Virus record (IMG/VR): IMGVR_UViG_3300048117_000216
Location: 1-20,686 of that record
DNA length: 20,686 nucleotides
Reading direction: 5' to 3' (one strand)
Origin: a virus
In this document: positions 6,473 through 13,537 of the stretch, piece by piece
How positions within the stretch are numbered: position 1 is the first letter of the stretch
How the letters are laid out: every line of letters begins with the position of its first letter
Program-made: the position numbers and the translations under genes
The notes under the pieces: model-generated
Told to the model about the DNA's origin: nothing
The model's database searches: none
What the model saw: only the letters and a program-made list of their open reading frames with translations

Positions 6473-7228
6473 TTAGTTACCTGCTTTTGCTGGTAAAATA
6501 TATTCATACATACCCAATCCACTATCAACTGCAATCATCATAGCACCTTGGTCTGAAATCTTCATGTTCATTGTGCTTGTGTCACTTAGTTTAAGAATAG
6601 TTAGAACTGTTGACAATGGGAATGACCAACCTGTCTTTAGTTCACCCTCTACGTTACTTGCAAATGGAAGTTCTACTTTATCTGTTGAACTATCACCAAT
6701 AAAGAATACTAAGTTGCCGTTAACTGTTCTTGCAGTAAGTAACGGGTCAAAAGCACCAAGAATACCTGCAAAGTATTGTAGGTCTTTGATTGCTTTTTGT
6801 GTAGGCATAATCTCTACATTCCATGCCGCACCACGAAAACTTGCAGTTTTGATTTGTGCGTCTACTAGTTCTGATACGATTACACGATACGAACTATCGA
6901 AGCCACCTGGCATTGAGAAGTTTAGTTCAGTAGTTACATCTTCACCATTACGTGTTTCTGTACCAACCTTGACTTCAGATTGTACCATGTTGCCTTCTTT
7001 GTCTTCACTGCTATAACTAAGTAGTCCGTTAAGTACGCCTAGTCTACCTAGACCAAACTTACCTTCGAATTCAGCAACAGGTGAATGTAGTTTACCACGC
7101 AAAACAACAGTACGGTCATCGTCCATTGCATCGATTGTAGTTCCTTCAGCATCTGTTGTCACTTTAGCCGCTTGGATAATTCCAAGTGAGTGTGTATGTT
7201 TTACAATATCTTTTAAAATATCACGCAT
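6473..7228 (-). CDS. 45: DNA polymerase sliding clamp, gp45-like (251 aa)
   Basis: This is the T4 gp45-type trimeric clamp that tethers the polymerase to DNA and, in T4, also activates late transcription. Recognition rests on F-G-L-G-R-L-G-V-L-N-G-L-L (58-70), typical of gp45 N-terminal domains, the acidic D-A-M-D-D-D-R region (33-39) of the first beta-alpha-beta unit, and the closing Y-E-Y-I-L-P strand. The length (251) is slightly above T4 gp45 (228). An AGGAG site lies 7-8 nt before the ATG and a TTGACA/TATAAT promoter sits directly upstream, overlapping the end of the methyltransferase gene, so the clamp can be expressed independently. Gene order polymerase - methyltransferase - clamp keeps the replication proteins together. 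Confidence 0.9.
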   Translation of the reverse strand: MRDILKDIVKHTHSLGIIQAAKVTTDAEGTTIDAMDDDRTVVLRGKLHSPVAEFEGKFGLGRLGVLNGLLSYSSEDKEGNMVQSEVKVGTETRNGEDVTTELNFSMPGGFDSSYRVIVSELVDAQIKTASFRGAAWNVEIMPTQKAIKDLQYFAGILGAFDPLLTARTVNGNLVFFIGDSSTDKVELPFASNVEGELKTGWSFPLSTVLTILKLSDTSTMNMKISDQGAMMIAVDSGLGMYEYILPAKAGN

Positions 7229-7255
7229 GTTTAGTTCTCCTGATTGATTTCATTA

Positions 7256-7285
7256 ATTATAACATATTCCATTACCGTTTGTCAA
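7256..7285 (-). promoter_or_regulatory. Sigma70-type promoter for the sliding clamp
   Basis: On the minus strand a perfect TTGACA (7285-7280) and a perfect TATAAT (7261-7256) are separated by 18 nt. The -35 overlaps the methyltransferase stop codon (7282-7284). The leader is short and contains AGGAG before the clamp ATG at 7228. Confidence 0.85.
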
Positions 7286-7824
7286 CCTATAATTGACTTG
7301 GTTTTCTTACTTTGTTTAGGGTTATCTACCCAATAAATCGTATTAGGGGGTAAAAACCCATGCATAAACCAAGCATTACCAAATGTTGGATTACCCTTTC
7401 CTGTAAAGTCTACACGATTATTATATACAAGTGTAGACATACCATGCTCTATAAACATTCTACCTCGTTTCCCACCTTGAAAACTCGTTACAGGCAATAA
7501 CAATGCGAATGGTTTACCTAGGGCATAGCAGTGTTCTATAAACTTATCTTTGATACTATATGGTGGATTAGTTATAATTCCATCATACACATCATCTGGC
7601 TCACAATCGAAAAAGTCTTTACCCTCACTTGGTACTATCTTATATCCATTGTTGTTAAAGCCATCTACGATTAGATTAGATGTTCCACTAGTCGCTTCAT
7701 AATAAGTTTTATCTTTATCGATGTATTTCAGAAGTGGTTGAACTTGGTCAGATGGTGTATAACATTCATCTGACTCTTTGTTTCTCGCCCGTCTCTGAAT
7801 CAAGTCTGTGTAAGTATTGCTCAT
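7282..7824 (-). CDS. N6-adenine-type DNA methyltransferase-like protein (180 aa)
   Basis: The catalytic motif T-N-P-P-Y-S (N86-P-P-Y89) is the D/N-P-P-Y signature of N6-adenine and related amino-methyltransferases. Upstream, D-E-C-Y-T-P (19-24) resembles the Y-T-P substrate/SAM pocket element of phage adenine methyltransferases, and Y-Y-E-A-T-S-G-T-S-N (41-50) stands where the SAM-binding D-x-F-x-G-x-G loop is expected, in a diverged form. At 180 aa it is a minimal catalytic domain without a visible target-recognition domain. It follows the polymerase with a TAATG overlap at 7824, so it is translationally coupled to replication. It may methylate phage DNA against host restriction, or serve as an RNA or protein methyltransferase. 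The divergent SAM loop lowers certainty about activity. Confidence 0.75.
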   Translation of the reverse strand: MSNTYTDLIQRRARNKESDECYTPSDQVQPLLKYIDKDKTYYEATSGTSNLIVDGFNNNGYKIVPSEGKDFFDCEPDDVYDGIITNPPYSIKDKFIEHCYALGKPFALLLPVTSFQGGKRGRMFIEHGMSTLVYNNRVDFTGKGNPTFGNAWFMHGFLPPNTIYWVDNPKQSKKTKSIIG

Positions 7825-10631
7825 TATAAATCAAACAAGTTGTCAAAAGTTTCGGATGCATTTGCATCACTCATATCCCAATTCAAAACACCAATCAAGT
7901 TGTCTAACTTCTTATCAACAATCGTTTGTTCCATCAATTCGTGGTCGAATGGCAAATCCTGAAACCATTGTGGTATCTTTGTAGCATCAATTGGATATGC
8001 AACACTCTTTAACTTGAACGTATTTGGTTTTAGTTTACAAATGATACACTTCATACCATCTACAATCTCTACTGCATACTTGTCTTGGTTAAGTTCACGT
8101 AACATATTCCAGTTCAATGCGGCTGACACGTGACCAGGAAGATGTACTTTGTCTTTCTTAGATGCATCACCGCCCGCATTCATATCTTTAGCCATTGCCT
8201 TCTTAGCGGCATTCACACGGTTCTTATATGAAGTCAAATTGTTCACACGAGATTGAGAACCTTTTTCCCAACCTGGCTTTGCTCTAAACTCTTTCTTAAA
8301 CTCTTTGACCATTTTAATGACTTCTTCACGTGTTCCTTCAGTCAATACTTTCAGTAGAACTTCACTGAGAAAATCTTGCATATAACCAGGAGTATCAGAA
8401 CGTTTAAGGTCAAGACCCATCGCTTTAATCTTTCCTGGTTTGCCATCTATATCACGGCGTTCGCCATCATCATCATAGATAAGCATTGCATATCGTTTCT
8501 TCTTAATAAAGATACCTTGTGTGGCACAGTTCTCACGACCAGCAACGATAATCTCGCCTTCTTTTCTAGGAACATTAAAGAACGTTTTCATAAAGTCTGG
8601 AAAACTAGCATTCACTTGATTTGCTACTTCGTCATATAACTCTAAGACCTTGTCTTTAGTCCACTCTATAGAACCATCATCAATCTCTTGCTGGTACACG
8701 GGATACATTGAATAGTAAATGGAGTCTGTATCACCATATATAACTGCTGGACCTTTATAGTCGTAATGACCTGCGATAACTTCATTTGTTTTCGCACCCA
8801 TATGTCGAGTAATACAACGACCCGTAAGTGTTGTACTCTGACCAATACGCTTATCATAGAAACGACAACCTTGGTTCAACAACGCACCATACAGAGAGTT
8901 CAAGTTAATCTTTTTAACTAACTGTCGTTTATCCCAGTAAGCGATTTGTTCTTTATCACCATCTGCAATAGCCTTCTTTTTGCTTTGTTGCATCACTTGT
9001 CGTTCTGCATACCAACGTTCTAACAAACTAGGGACAATACCTTGTACGTCTTGTTTGAATATAGTGCCATTTGCAGTCACAGTCCAGTTCAATCCGCTAT
9101 TGAATATCAAGTCATATGCTTCTGCACCAGATACTGTTTGAGTTGTTTTCATGTCTTCGTATGGACTATCTTCCAGTACTAACGTAACTCTACTTGCTTT
9201 GTCTTTCTCATTTAGAACACGAAACTCTTCTGAACTAAACGTTTCATCCCATGCTTGAGAAGACCCATATGTTTTAGCACCAGTTTTTCTGCCTTCTTTA
9301 ATTCGGTCACCAATCATCTTTTCAGTCAAATCTGGTCTTAGTTGTCCAGCGATAGTTTCTGGCGACATATTCATTGCACGAATAACTGATGGATAAAGAG
9401 AGTTGATATCAATACCTGCAACCCACTTCTGTAAACCTTTCTTAGGAACTGCCACGAAAGCACCTGCGGCCTTTTGCATTTCTAAGTCATGTAATTCTTC
9501 ATCACTCAAATCAACATCATCATCTGACCATTCACGTCTTTTTCTGTCAGGAACAACCATGCCTCGTCTGTGTGCTTCGTTAATGATTGCTTGTTCAGTA
9601 ACAGCAACAGCACCCATTGTTGTTTTGATATTCACTGTATTATCGTGTGCAATCTCATTTGCTAATTCGATAAATCTTAGTTTCTTATCAATCTTATCAA
9701 GTAGTGCAACGTCTTGTCTGTTATAGGCTACGAATTTGTAGAAGTCATTGTTATATAACTGGTCGAGTGTGCCATCATATGCAACTTTTTGTTCACCTAC
9801 TTCATGTTCACCAATCGTATCAAGTGCATATGAATGCATTTCGTGGTAAGTATACTTACGATAGAGTTCTAAGTAGTCGAGGTGAATTCTACCAAACAAG
9901 TCAAATGTTTCTTGTTCTTTACCATATTTTACAATCTTACGTTTCTGAGGTACTAAATCCCACAAACACATCTTGCGTGTATGTGACTTACTCAGTACTC
10001 TAGTAATTCGATTAACAGTATATGGAATATCATAACCTTCAGAGTTCCAACCAGTCAACACATCAGCATCTTCAATCACATCTAAGAAGTCATTGAGCAT
10101 ATCTGCTTCACTTAGGTATAGTTCTGTGTTTTCGAATTGTGAACAAATGCGTTGTGCCTCTTCTAAGCCTTCGCCCTCACGCATACCCTTTGGTGGGATT
10201 ACGAGTGTGACAAGTAAGTCAAGCCATTGTAAATGAACCGTAATGGCTGTGATTGCCATAAACGGGTCACTAGGGTCAGCGAAGCCTTTAGTCGCATCAA
10301 AGTCAGTCTCAATATCGAAGAAAGCAGTATTAAGTTTTGGTGATTCTACGCCGTTGTAGTTCTCACTCAAACACTTAACTTCAGGCTTCATATCACTTTC
10401 GTAAAATGTTTTGCCTACGTTTATCTTTCGTTCTTTATGGAGGTCTTTGAGACGTTTACATTTGATTTGACGAACTTTATCACCGTGAATACTTGTGTGG
10501 TCACCACGTGGGTCTTTCACATAGAAAGTACGCCACGCTGGATAATCACTGTAAACACGTTTACCTTTAATTCGTTCTACAACTTGAACAATGTCTTTGT
10601 CTTTGTTGTAGAAAGCATCTACATAACTCAA
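7824..10631 (-). CDS. 43: Family B replicative DNA polymerase, gp43-like (935 aa)
   Basis: This is the phage replicative polymerase with 3'-5' proofreading. The exonuclease motifs are F-F-D-I-E-T-D (D106, E108), G-W-N-S-E-G-Y-D-I-P-Y (D201) and Y-N-R-Q-D-V (D307). The polymerase motifs are D-I-N-S-L-Y-P-S (motif A, D408), K-K-I-N-L-N-S-L-Y-G (motif B, K573-G582) and Y-G-D-T-D-S (motif C, D634 and D636). The downstream K-K-K-R-Y and K-x-x-G-L-D-L-K-R-S-D-T-P segments match T4-like thumb regions. T4 gp43 is 898 aa, so the size fits, with no inserted intein or split. The extreme C-terminus ends D-N-L-F-D-L, like the T4 clamp-binding tail. The start overlaps the DsbA-like gene stop as ATGA (10628-10631). 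All catalytic acids are intact. Confidence 0.97.
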   Translation of the reverse strand: MSYVDAFYNKDKDIVQVVERIKGKRVYSDYPAWRTFYVKDPRGDHTSIHGDKVRQIKCKRLKDLHKERKINVGKTFYESDMKPEVKCLSENYNGVESPKLNTAFFDIETDFDATKGFADPSDPFMAITAITVHLQWLDLLVTLVIPPKGMREGEGLEEAQRICSQFENTELYLSEADMLNDFLDVIEDADVLTGWNSEGYDIPYTVNRITRVLSKSHTRKMCLWDLVPQKRKIVKYGKEQETFDLFGRIHLDYLELYRKYTYHEMHSYALDTIGEHEVGEQKVAYDGTLDQLYNNDFYKFVAYNRQDVALLDKIDKKLRFIELANEIAHDNTVNIKTTMGAVAVTEQAIINEAHRRGMVVPDRKRREWSDDDVDLSDEELHDLEMQKAAGAFVAVPKKGLQKWVAGIDINSLYPSVIRAMNMSPETIAGQLRPDLTEKMIGDRIKEGRKTGAKTYGSSQAWDETFSSEEFRVLNEKDKASRVTLVLEDSPYEDMKTTQTVSGAEAYDLIFNSGLNWTVTANGTIFKQDVQGIVPSLLERWYAERQVMQQSKKKAIADGDKEQIAYWDKRQLVKKINLNSLYGALLNQGCRFYDKRIGQSTTLTGRCITRHMGAKTNEVIAGHYDYKGPAVIYGDTDSIYYSMYPVYQQEIDDGSIEWTKDKVLELYDEVANQVNASFPDFMKTFFNVPRKEGEIIVAGRENCATQGIFIKKKRYAMLIYDDDGERRDIDGKPGKIKAMGLDLKRSDTPGYMQDFLSEVLLKVLTEGTREEVIKMVKEFKKEFRAKPGWEKGSQSRVNNLTSYKNRVNAAKKAMAKDMNAGGDASKKDKVHLPGHVSAALNWNMLRELNQDKYAVEIVDGMKCIICKLKPNTFKLKSVAYPIDATKIPQWFQDLPFDHELMEQTIVDKKLDNLIGVLNWDMSDANASETFDNLFDL

Positions 10632-10888
10632 AGAGTGCGACCTACTGTTTCTAGGATAGTTTCCATATCTTCAAAGTCGGCACGAGTCTCTGCTAATTTG
10701 GCTTTGTGTGCCACAGATATTGCTTTGTTCAATACTGATGGTTTAACATCGATTTCTTCAGCAATTGCTCTTACAGTATCACGTAATCCACCTTTCAGGT
10801 CTTCACATTCTTGTAGAACCAAACAACCTTCGTTCACTAATTGAATGAGTTTTGCTTTTTCTTCTTCGTTAATTGCGTCAATTGACAT
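10628..10888 (-). CDS. DsbA-like small dsDNA-binding/late transcription protein (86 aa)
   Basis: This small, charged, all-helical protein has the pattern of T4 DsbA (89 aa): a first helix, then L-K-G-G-L-R-D-T-V-R-A-I-A-E-E-I-D-V-K-P-S-V-L-N-K-A-I-S, followed by a basic segment and an acidic helix R-A-D-F-E-D-M-E-T-I-L-E-T-V. In T4, DsbA binds near late promoters and helps late transcription. AGGAG lies about 7 nt before the ATG. It heads the replication operon just below the overlapping terminator/promoter region and overlaps the polymerase start. The similarity is by motif order, not strong identity, so a different small helical regulator is possible. Confidence 0.6.
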   Translation of the reverse strand: MSIDAINEEEKAKLIQLVNEGCLVLQECEDLKGGLRDTVRAIAEEIDVKPSVLNKAISVAHKAKLAETRADFEDMETILETVGRTL

Positions 10889-10910
10889 ATAAATCTCCTA
10901 TAAGTTGGAC

Positions 10911-10940
10911 AATAAAAAAGAGTGCTTTTACACACTCTTT
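10911..10940 (-). terminator. Rho-independent terminator after the 773-aa gene
   Basis: An 8-bp perfect stem (10917-10924 with 10933-10940; AAAGAGTG/CACTCTTT) with an 8-nt loop is followed on the minus strand by TTTTTTATT. It lies 45 nt after the 773-aa stop and before the DsbA-like start, so it would end transcription coming from the block above. The upstream arm overlaps the predicted start site of the promoter at 10943-10971. Confidence 0.75.
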
Positions 10941-10942
10941 AT

Positions 10943-10971
10943 ATATTAACATAAGTGACTTACAAAGTCAA
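10943..10971 (-). promoter_or_regulatory. Sigma70-type promoter for the replication operon, overlapping a terminator
   Basis: The minus strand has TTGACT (10971-10966), a 17-nt spacer and TAATAT (10948-10943). The predicted start, about 7 nt on, falls near 10936, inside the first arm of the terminator hairpin. Transcripts starting here would lack part of that arm and could escape termination. Confidence 0.65.
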
Positions 10972-10984
10972 TAGGTTTTTATGA

Positions 10985-13306
10985 TTATTTGTCAGCGTCC
11001 TTGATTGCTTTTTCAATCATGTCTTGTGCGAACTGTTTGGATGCTGGTAAGAAACCAGATGAACCTGCCGCAGTTTTCATAATACCGCCAATACCACCGA
11101 CTTTCTTTTTCAAGTCAGCAACTGTACCTTTAACTAGGTCCTTCTTTGCATCGCTTCTAGCACCTTGAGTTTTGCCATTTTTAGCCATGTTTCTAATCAT
11201 TTTGCCTTGTGGACTATTTGCATTGTACTTAACGCCTGATTTGGCTTTGAGACCAAATGCCGCTGTATCTGCCTTGTTTGCTAATTTTCCAACTGCACCT
11301 GCGGCCTTCTTAAGACCACCAGCAACTGCTGTTCCTACTGCAGGTAATGCCTCATTCTTATCCCAGTTGAATTTACCATTCTTAAATACACCGTATTCAT
11401 CAGGTTCATCGCCACCTGTTGATATAAGATTAAGTCCTTCTGGTTCTAAACCGGCTTTCTTAACAAGTTCTAAGAACTTATCTTTGATTGGGTCACCTTC
11501 TTCATTTGCGCCAATGTAATCATCATATTCTTCTACCTTTTTGCCATCTTTATATACATCAATCATATAAAAACTTTCACTGTAATCATAATATACATTC
11601 GCATAATTATCGCCTAATATGTCGGCTTCATTTACTGTTTCATTTAAGTCTGGCTCACGGTTTATAAAATCCTGTATTACATCTGCATCTAAGGCAGATA
11701 GTAATCTATGCATTACTTTTGGATAACCATGTTGTTTAATCATGTCGTATACTGGTTGTGTATAATATCCGCCTGCTTCTTTAACTGCATTAAGTTTTTT
11801 GCCTTTTGCTTTTGCTGAAGCATTCATACCTGAACTTTGTGCCGCATTACCAATAGCACTACCAGCCGCATTTGCTGAACCCATTGCTGCCGCACCGGCT
11901 GCCTTTTTAGCAACGTTTTTAACTGCCGCACCAGCAACTTTTCTACCGATAGCGCCTGCTATCGCACCAACTAATGGTAAAATCTCATCAATACGTTTGC
12001 CTTCTGCAATACCTTCTTTAAGTTTGCTAAATGCAAAGTTTGACATTCTAAGCATGCCTTCTTTAGTTCTTAGCATATTATCAATTTTTTCTTTGTTAGC
12101 ATCGTTTACAGCATTGTATACTGCCACAACGGCTGATGCTGTATATAAATCTACTTTCATCTTGCCATCGTCAAATTTGACTTGCATATTTTGTTTGTCT
12201 GCTACAATCTTTTTAATTGTATCAATTGCTTTATTGCTACTCTTTGGTTTCATATCCATAACTTTTAAGAATTCATCTCTAGCCGCAATTGCTTCTGCAT
12301 CTTCTTCTTTAAGTGGCTTGTCATAGAAAGGTTTTTGTTTCTTAGATGCTTCACCTAAGTTCTTTTCAGCATATGCTTTTACGTCTTCTGCACTACCATG
12401 AAATGAAACTTTATATCCACCATAAGGCGATTTGATTAGTTTGCCATCTTCGCCTCTGTGTATCTGCTTTCTCAAGTTAAATTTCTTATGTGCGTTTGCT
12501 TCGCCTTCAGGTTGGTAATCTGATATAGTAACTGTTTTTCCATCGTTACTATAACTTTCGTAAAATTCTTCTTCAGATTCACCGGCTGCCATTTCTTTAC
12601 AATCACCACATCTACCATGTCCATCGTTATAGTCCATCATAGGAGCACCACAGCAATTACTTACCATGCCTTCTGAATCAGCGTACTCATCACCTGGAGA
12701 ATATGATTCAACAAATACTTCTACCATGTCATCGCCATTACGCAATGCACCTTTTTTAACTTTTACGTTTTCTTTACCGTATTCTTTTTCTGCTTCTGCT
12801 GGCGACATACTAGTTTGTTTCCAACGCTTTTCTGCTTCATTTACAGATTCTTTAATACGAGCATCTAACTGAACATCATCATAGCCTTGTGCTTTATATT
12901 TGTCGTATAATCTGACTGCTTCGTCATATGGTAAATAATTATCACTGACTTCAGTACCGCCAACCCAAACAGAATATTCCATTTCAGAACCTTTTACTGT
13001 TTTGTCATATTCTTCTTTAGACATATCACCATGATAGTCGTCATAAGATTCTGCTTGATGTGACTTATTACCGTATGTTACACATGGGTCTTGACCACAA
13101 CCACAGTTCTTATCTGACTTTTCAGCAACGTGTTCTACATCCGCTAACATTGGTGTAACACCAGCAGTTGATTTTAATTTCCAATGTTTAGCCGCATTCT
13201 TTGCCGCATCATAAGATGATACTGCATGAGTTTCATATTTGCCTTTTTTAGCGTGAAAGACCACGTAAGGACGTTCTTTTTGTTCTATCATTTGTGTCAA
13301 TTTCAT
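10985..13306 (-). CDS. Modular, probably proteolytically processed virion/internal protein (773 aa)
   Basis: No single known family is recognised over its length. Visible modules in order: an N-terminal M-K-L-T-Q-M-I-E peptide; a small alpha/beta segment (P-Y-V-V-F-H-A-K-K-G, 13-22); a Cys cluster (C68, C70, C75); a zinc-ribbon-like C218-C219 ... C233-x2-C236; a long Ala/Gly-rich stretch (443-490, L-P-L-V-G-A-I-A-G-A-I-G onward) with glycine-zipper character; and a basic Ala/Lys/Gly C-terminus (653-773). Hydrophobic-x-Glu|Ala junctions separate several modules: VNE|A at 157/158, LGE|A at 319/320, VKE|A at 510/511 and VNE|A at 560/561. This resembles prohead-protease sites. The long basic, low-complexity parts suit DNA or membrane contact. 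It follows the 67-aa gene by 7 nt and ends at a terminator. Packaging in the virion is inference. Confidence 0.6.
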   Translation of the reverse strand: MKLTQMIEQKERPYVVFHAKKGKYETHAVSSYDAAKNAAKHWKLKSTAGVTPMLADVEHVAEKSDKNCGCGQDPCVTYGNKSHQAESYDDYHGDMSKEEYDKTVKGSEMEYSVWVGGTEVSDNYLPYDEAVRLYDKYKAQGYDDVQLDARIKESVNEAEKRWKQTSMSPAEAEKEYGKENVKVKKGALRNGDDMVEVFVESYSPGDEYADSEGMVSNCCGAPMMDYNDGHGRCGDCKEMAAGESEEEFYESYSNDGKTVTISDYQPEGEANAHKKFNLRKQIHRGEDGKLIKSPYGGYKVSFHGSAEDVKAYAEKNLGEASKKQKPFYDKPLKEEDAEAIAARDEFLKVMDMKPKSSNKAIDTIKKIVADKQNMQVKFDDGKMKVDLYTASAVVAVYNAVNDANKEKIDNMLRTKEGMLRMSNFAFSKLKEGIAEGKRIDEILPLVGAIAGAIGRKVAGAAVKNVAKKAAGAAAMGSANAAGSAIGNAAQSSGMNASAKAKGKKLNAVKEAGGYYTQPVYDMIKQHGYPKVMHRLLSALDADVIQDFINREPDLNETVNEADILGDNYANVYYDYSESFYMIDVYKDGKKVEEYDDYIGANEEGDPIKDKFLELVKKAGLEPEGLNLISTGGDEPDEYGVFKNGKFNWDKNEALPAVGTAVAGGLKKAAGAVGKLANKADTAAFGLKAKSGVKYNANSPQGKMIRNMAKNGKTQGARSDAKKDLVKGTVADLKKKVGGIGGIMKTAAGSSGFLPASKQFAQDMIEKAIKDADK

Positions 13307-13313
13307 AAGTCTT

Positions 13314-13517
13314 CTACCTTTTAATCATTGGAGTTTTGACTGGATGCTTGTATGATAAATTGCCTACATCAGCACTATATCCCATCTTAGCCTTCTTCTT
13401 CTTGCTCTTTTTCTTTTTACTATATACACTAGCCGAAGGGTCACCGCCACCTAATGGAGATGCCACAGTTGCGATTGCACCTGCTGTTGTTTCGCCTATA
13501 ACTTCATATATTTTCAT
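13314..13517 (-). CDS. Lys-rich small protein with capsid-targeting-like N-terminus (67 aa)
   Basis: The protein starts M-K-I-Y-E-V-I-G-E-T-T-A-G-A-I-A, very like the short N-terminal peptides of T4 internal proteins (M-K-T-Y-Q-E-F-I-x-E). I-G-E|T at 7-10 fits the hydrophobic-x-Glu cleavage rule. It is followed by a Gly/Ala segment (A-T-V-A-S-P-L-G-G-G) and a strongly basic run (K-K-K-K-S-K-K-K-K-A-K, about 34-44) suited to DNA binding. The ATG has no ribosome-binding site; a late-promoter-like GATAAATAC lies so close (13522-13530) that the transcript would start at or next to the ATG. The next gene starts 7 nt downstream. The likely role is a DNA-binding internal or prohead core peptide; this rests on composition and motif. 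Confidence 0.6.
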   Translation of the reverse strand: MKIYEVIGETTAGAIATVASPLGGGDPSASVYSKKKKSKKKKAKMGYSADVGNLSYKHPVKTPMIKR

Positions 13518-13521
13518 AATA

Positions 13522-13530
13522 GTATTTATC
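13522..13530 (-). promoter_or_regulatory. Late-type promoter element before the 67-aa gene
   Basis: The minus strand reads GATAAATAC, one base from the T4 late consensus TATAAATA, placed in the 20-nt gap between the radical SAM stop and the 67-aa ATG. With T4 geometry the start falls at about 13517, the A of the ATG itself, implying a leaderless or near-leaderless mRNA. Confidence 0.5.
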
Positions 13531-13537
13531 TAAATTG

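Noticed and set aside
6564-7016. Plus-strand open frame of 150 aa opposite the sliding clamp
   Set aside because: Low-complexity Ser/Leu/Thr composition typical of an antisense shadow, and the minus-strand clamp is clearly the real gene.
11799-12326. Long plus-strand open frame (175 aa, hydrophobic, Ala/Pro-rich)
   Set aside because: It is antisense to the Ala/Gly-rich region of the 773-aa gene; the composition is explained by the complementary codons, and it lacks a ribosome-binding site and any family pattern.
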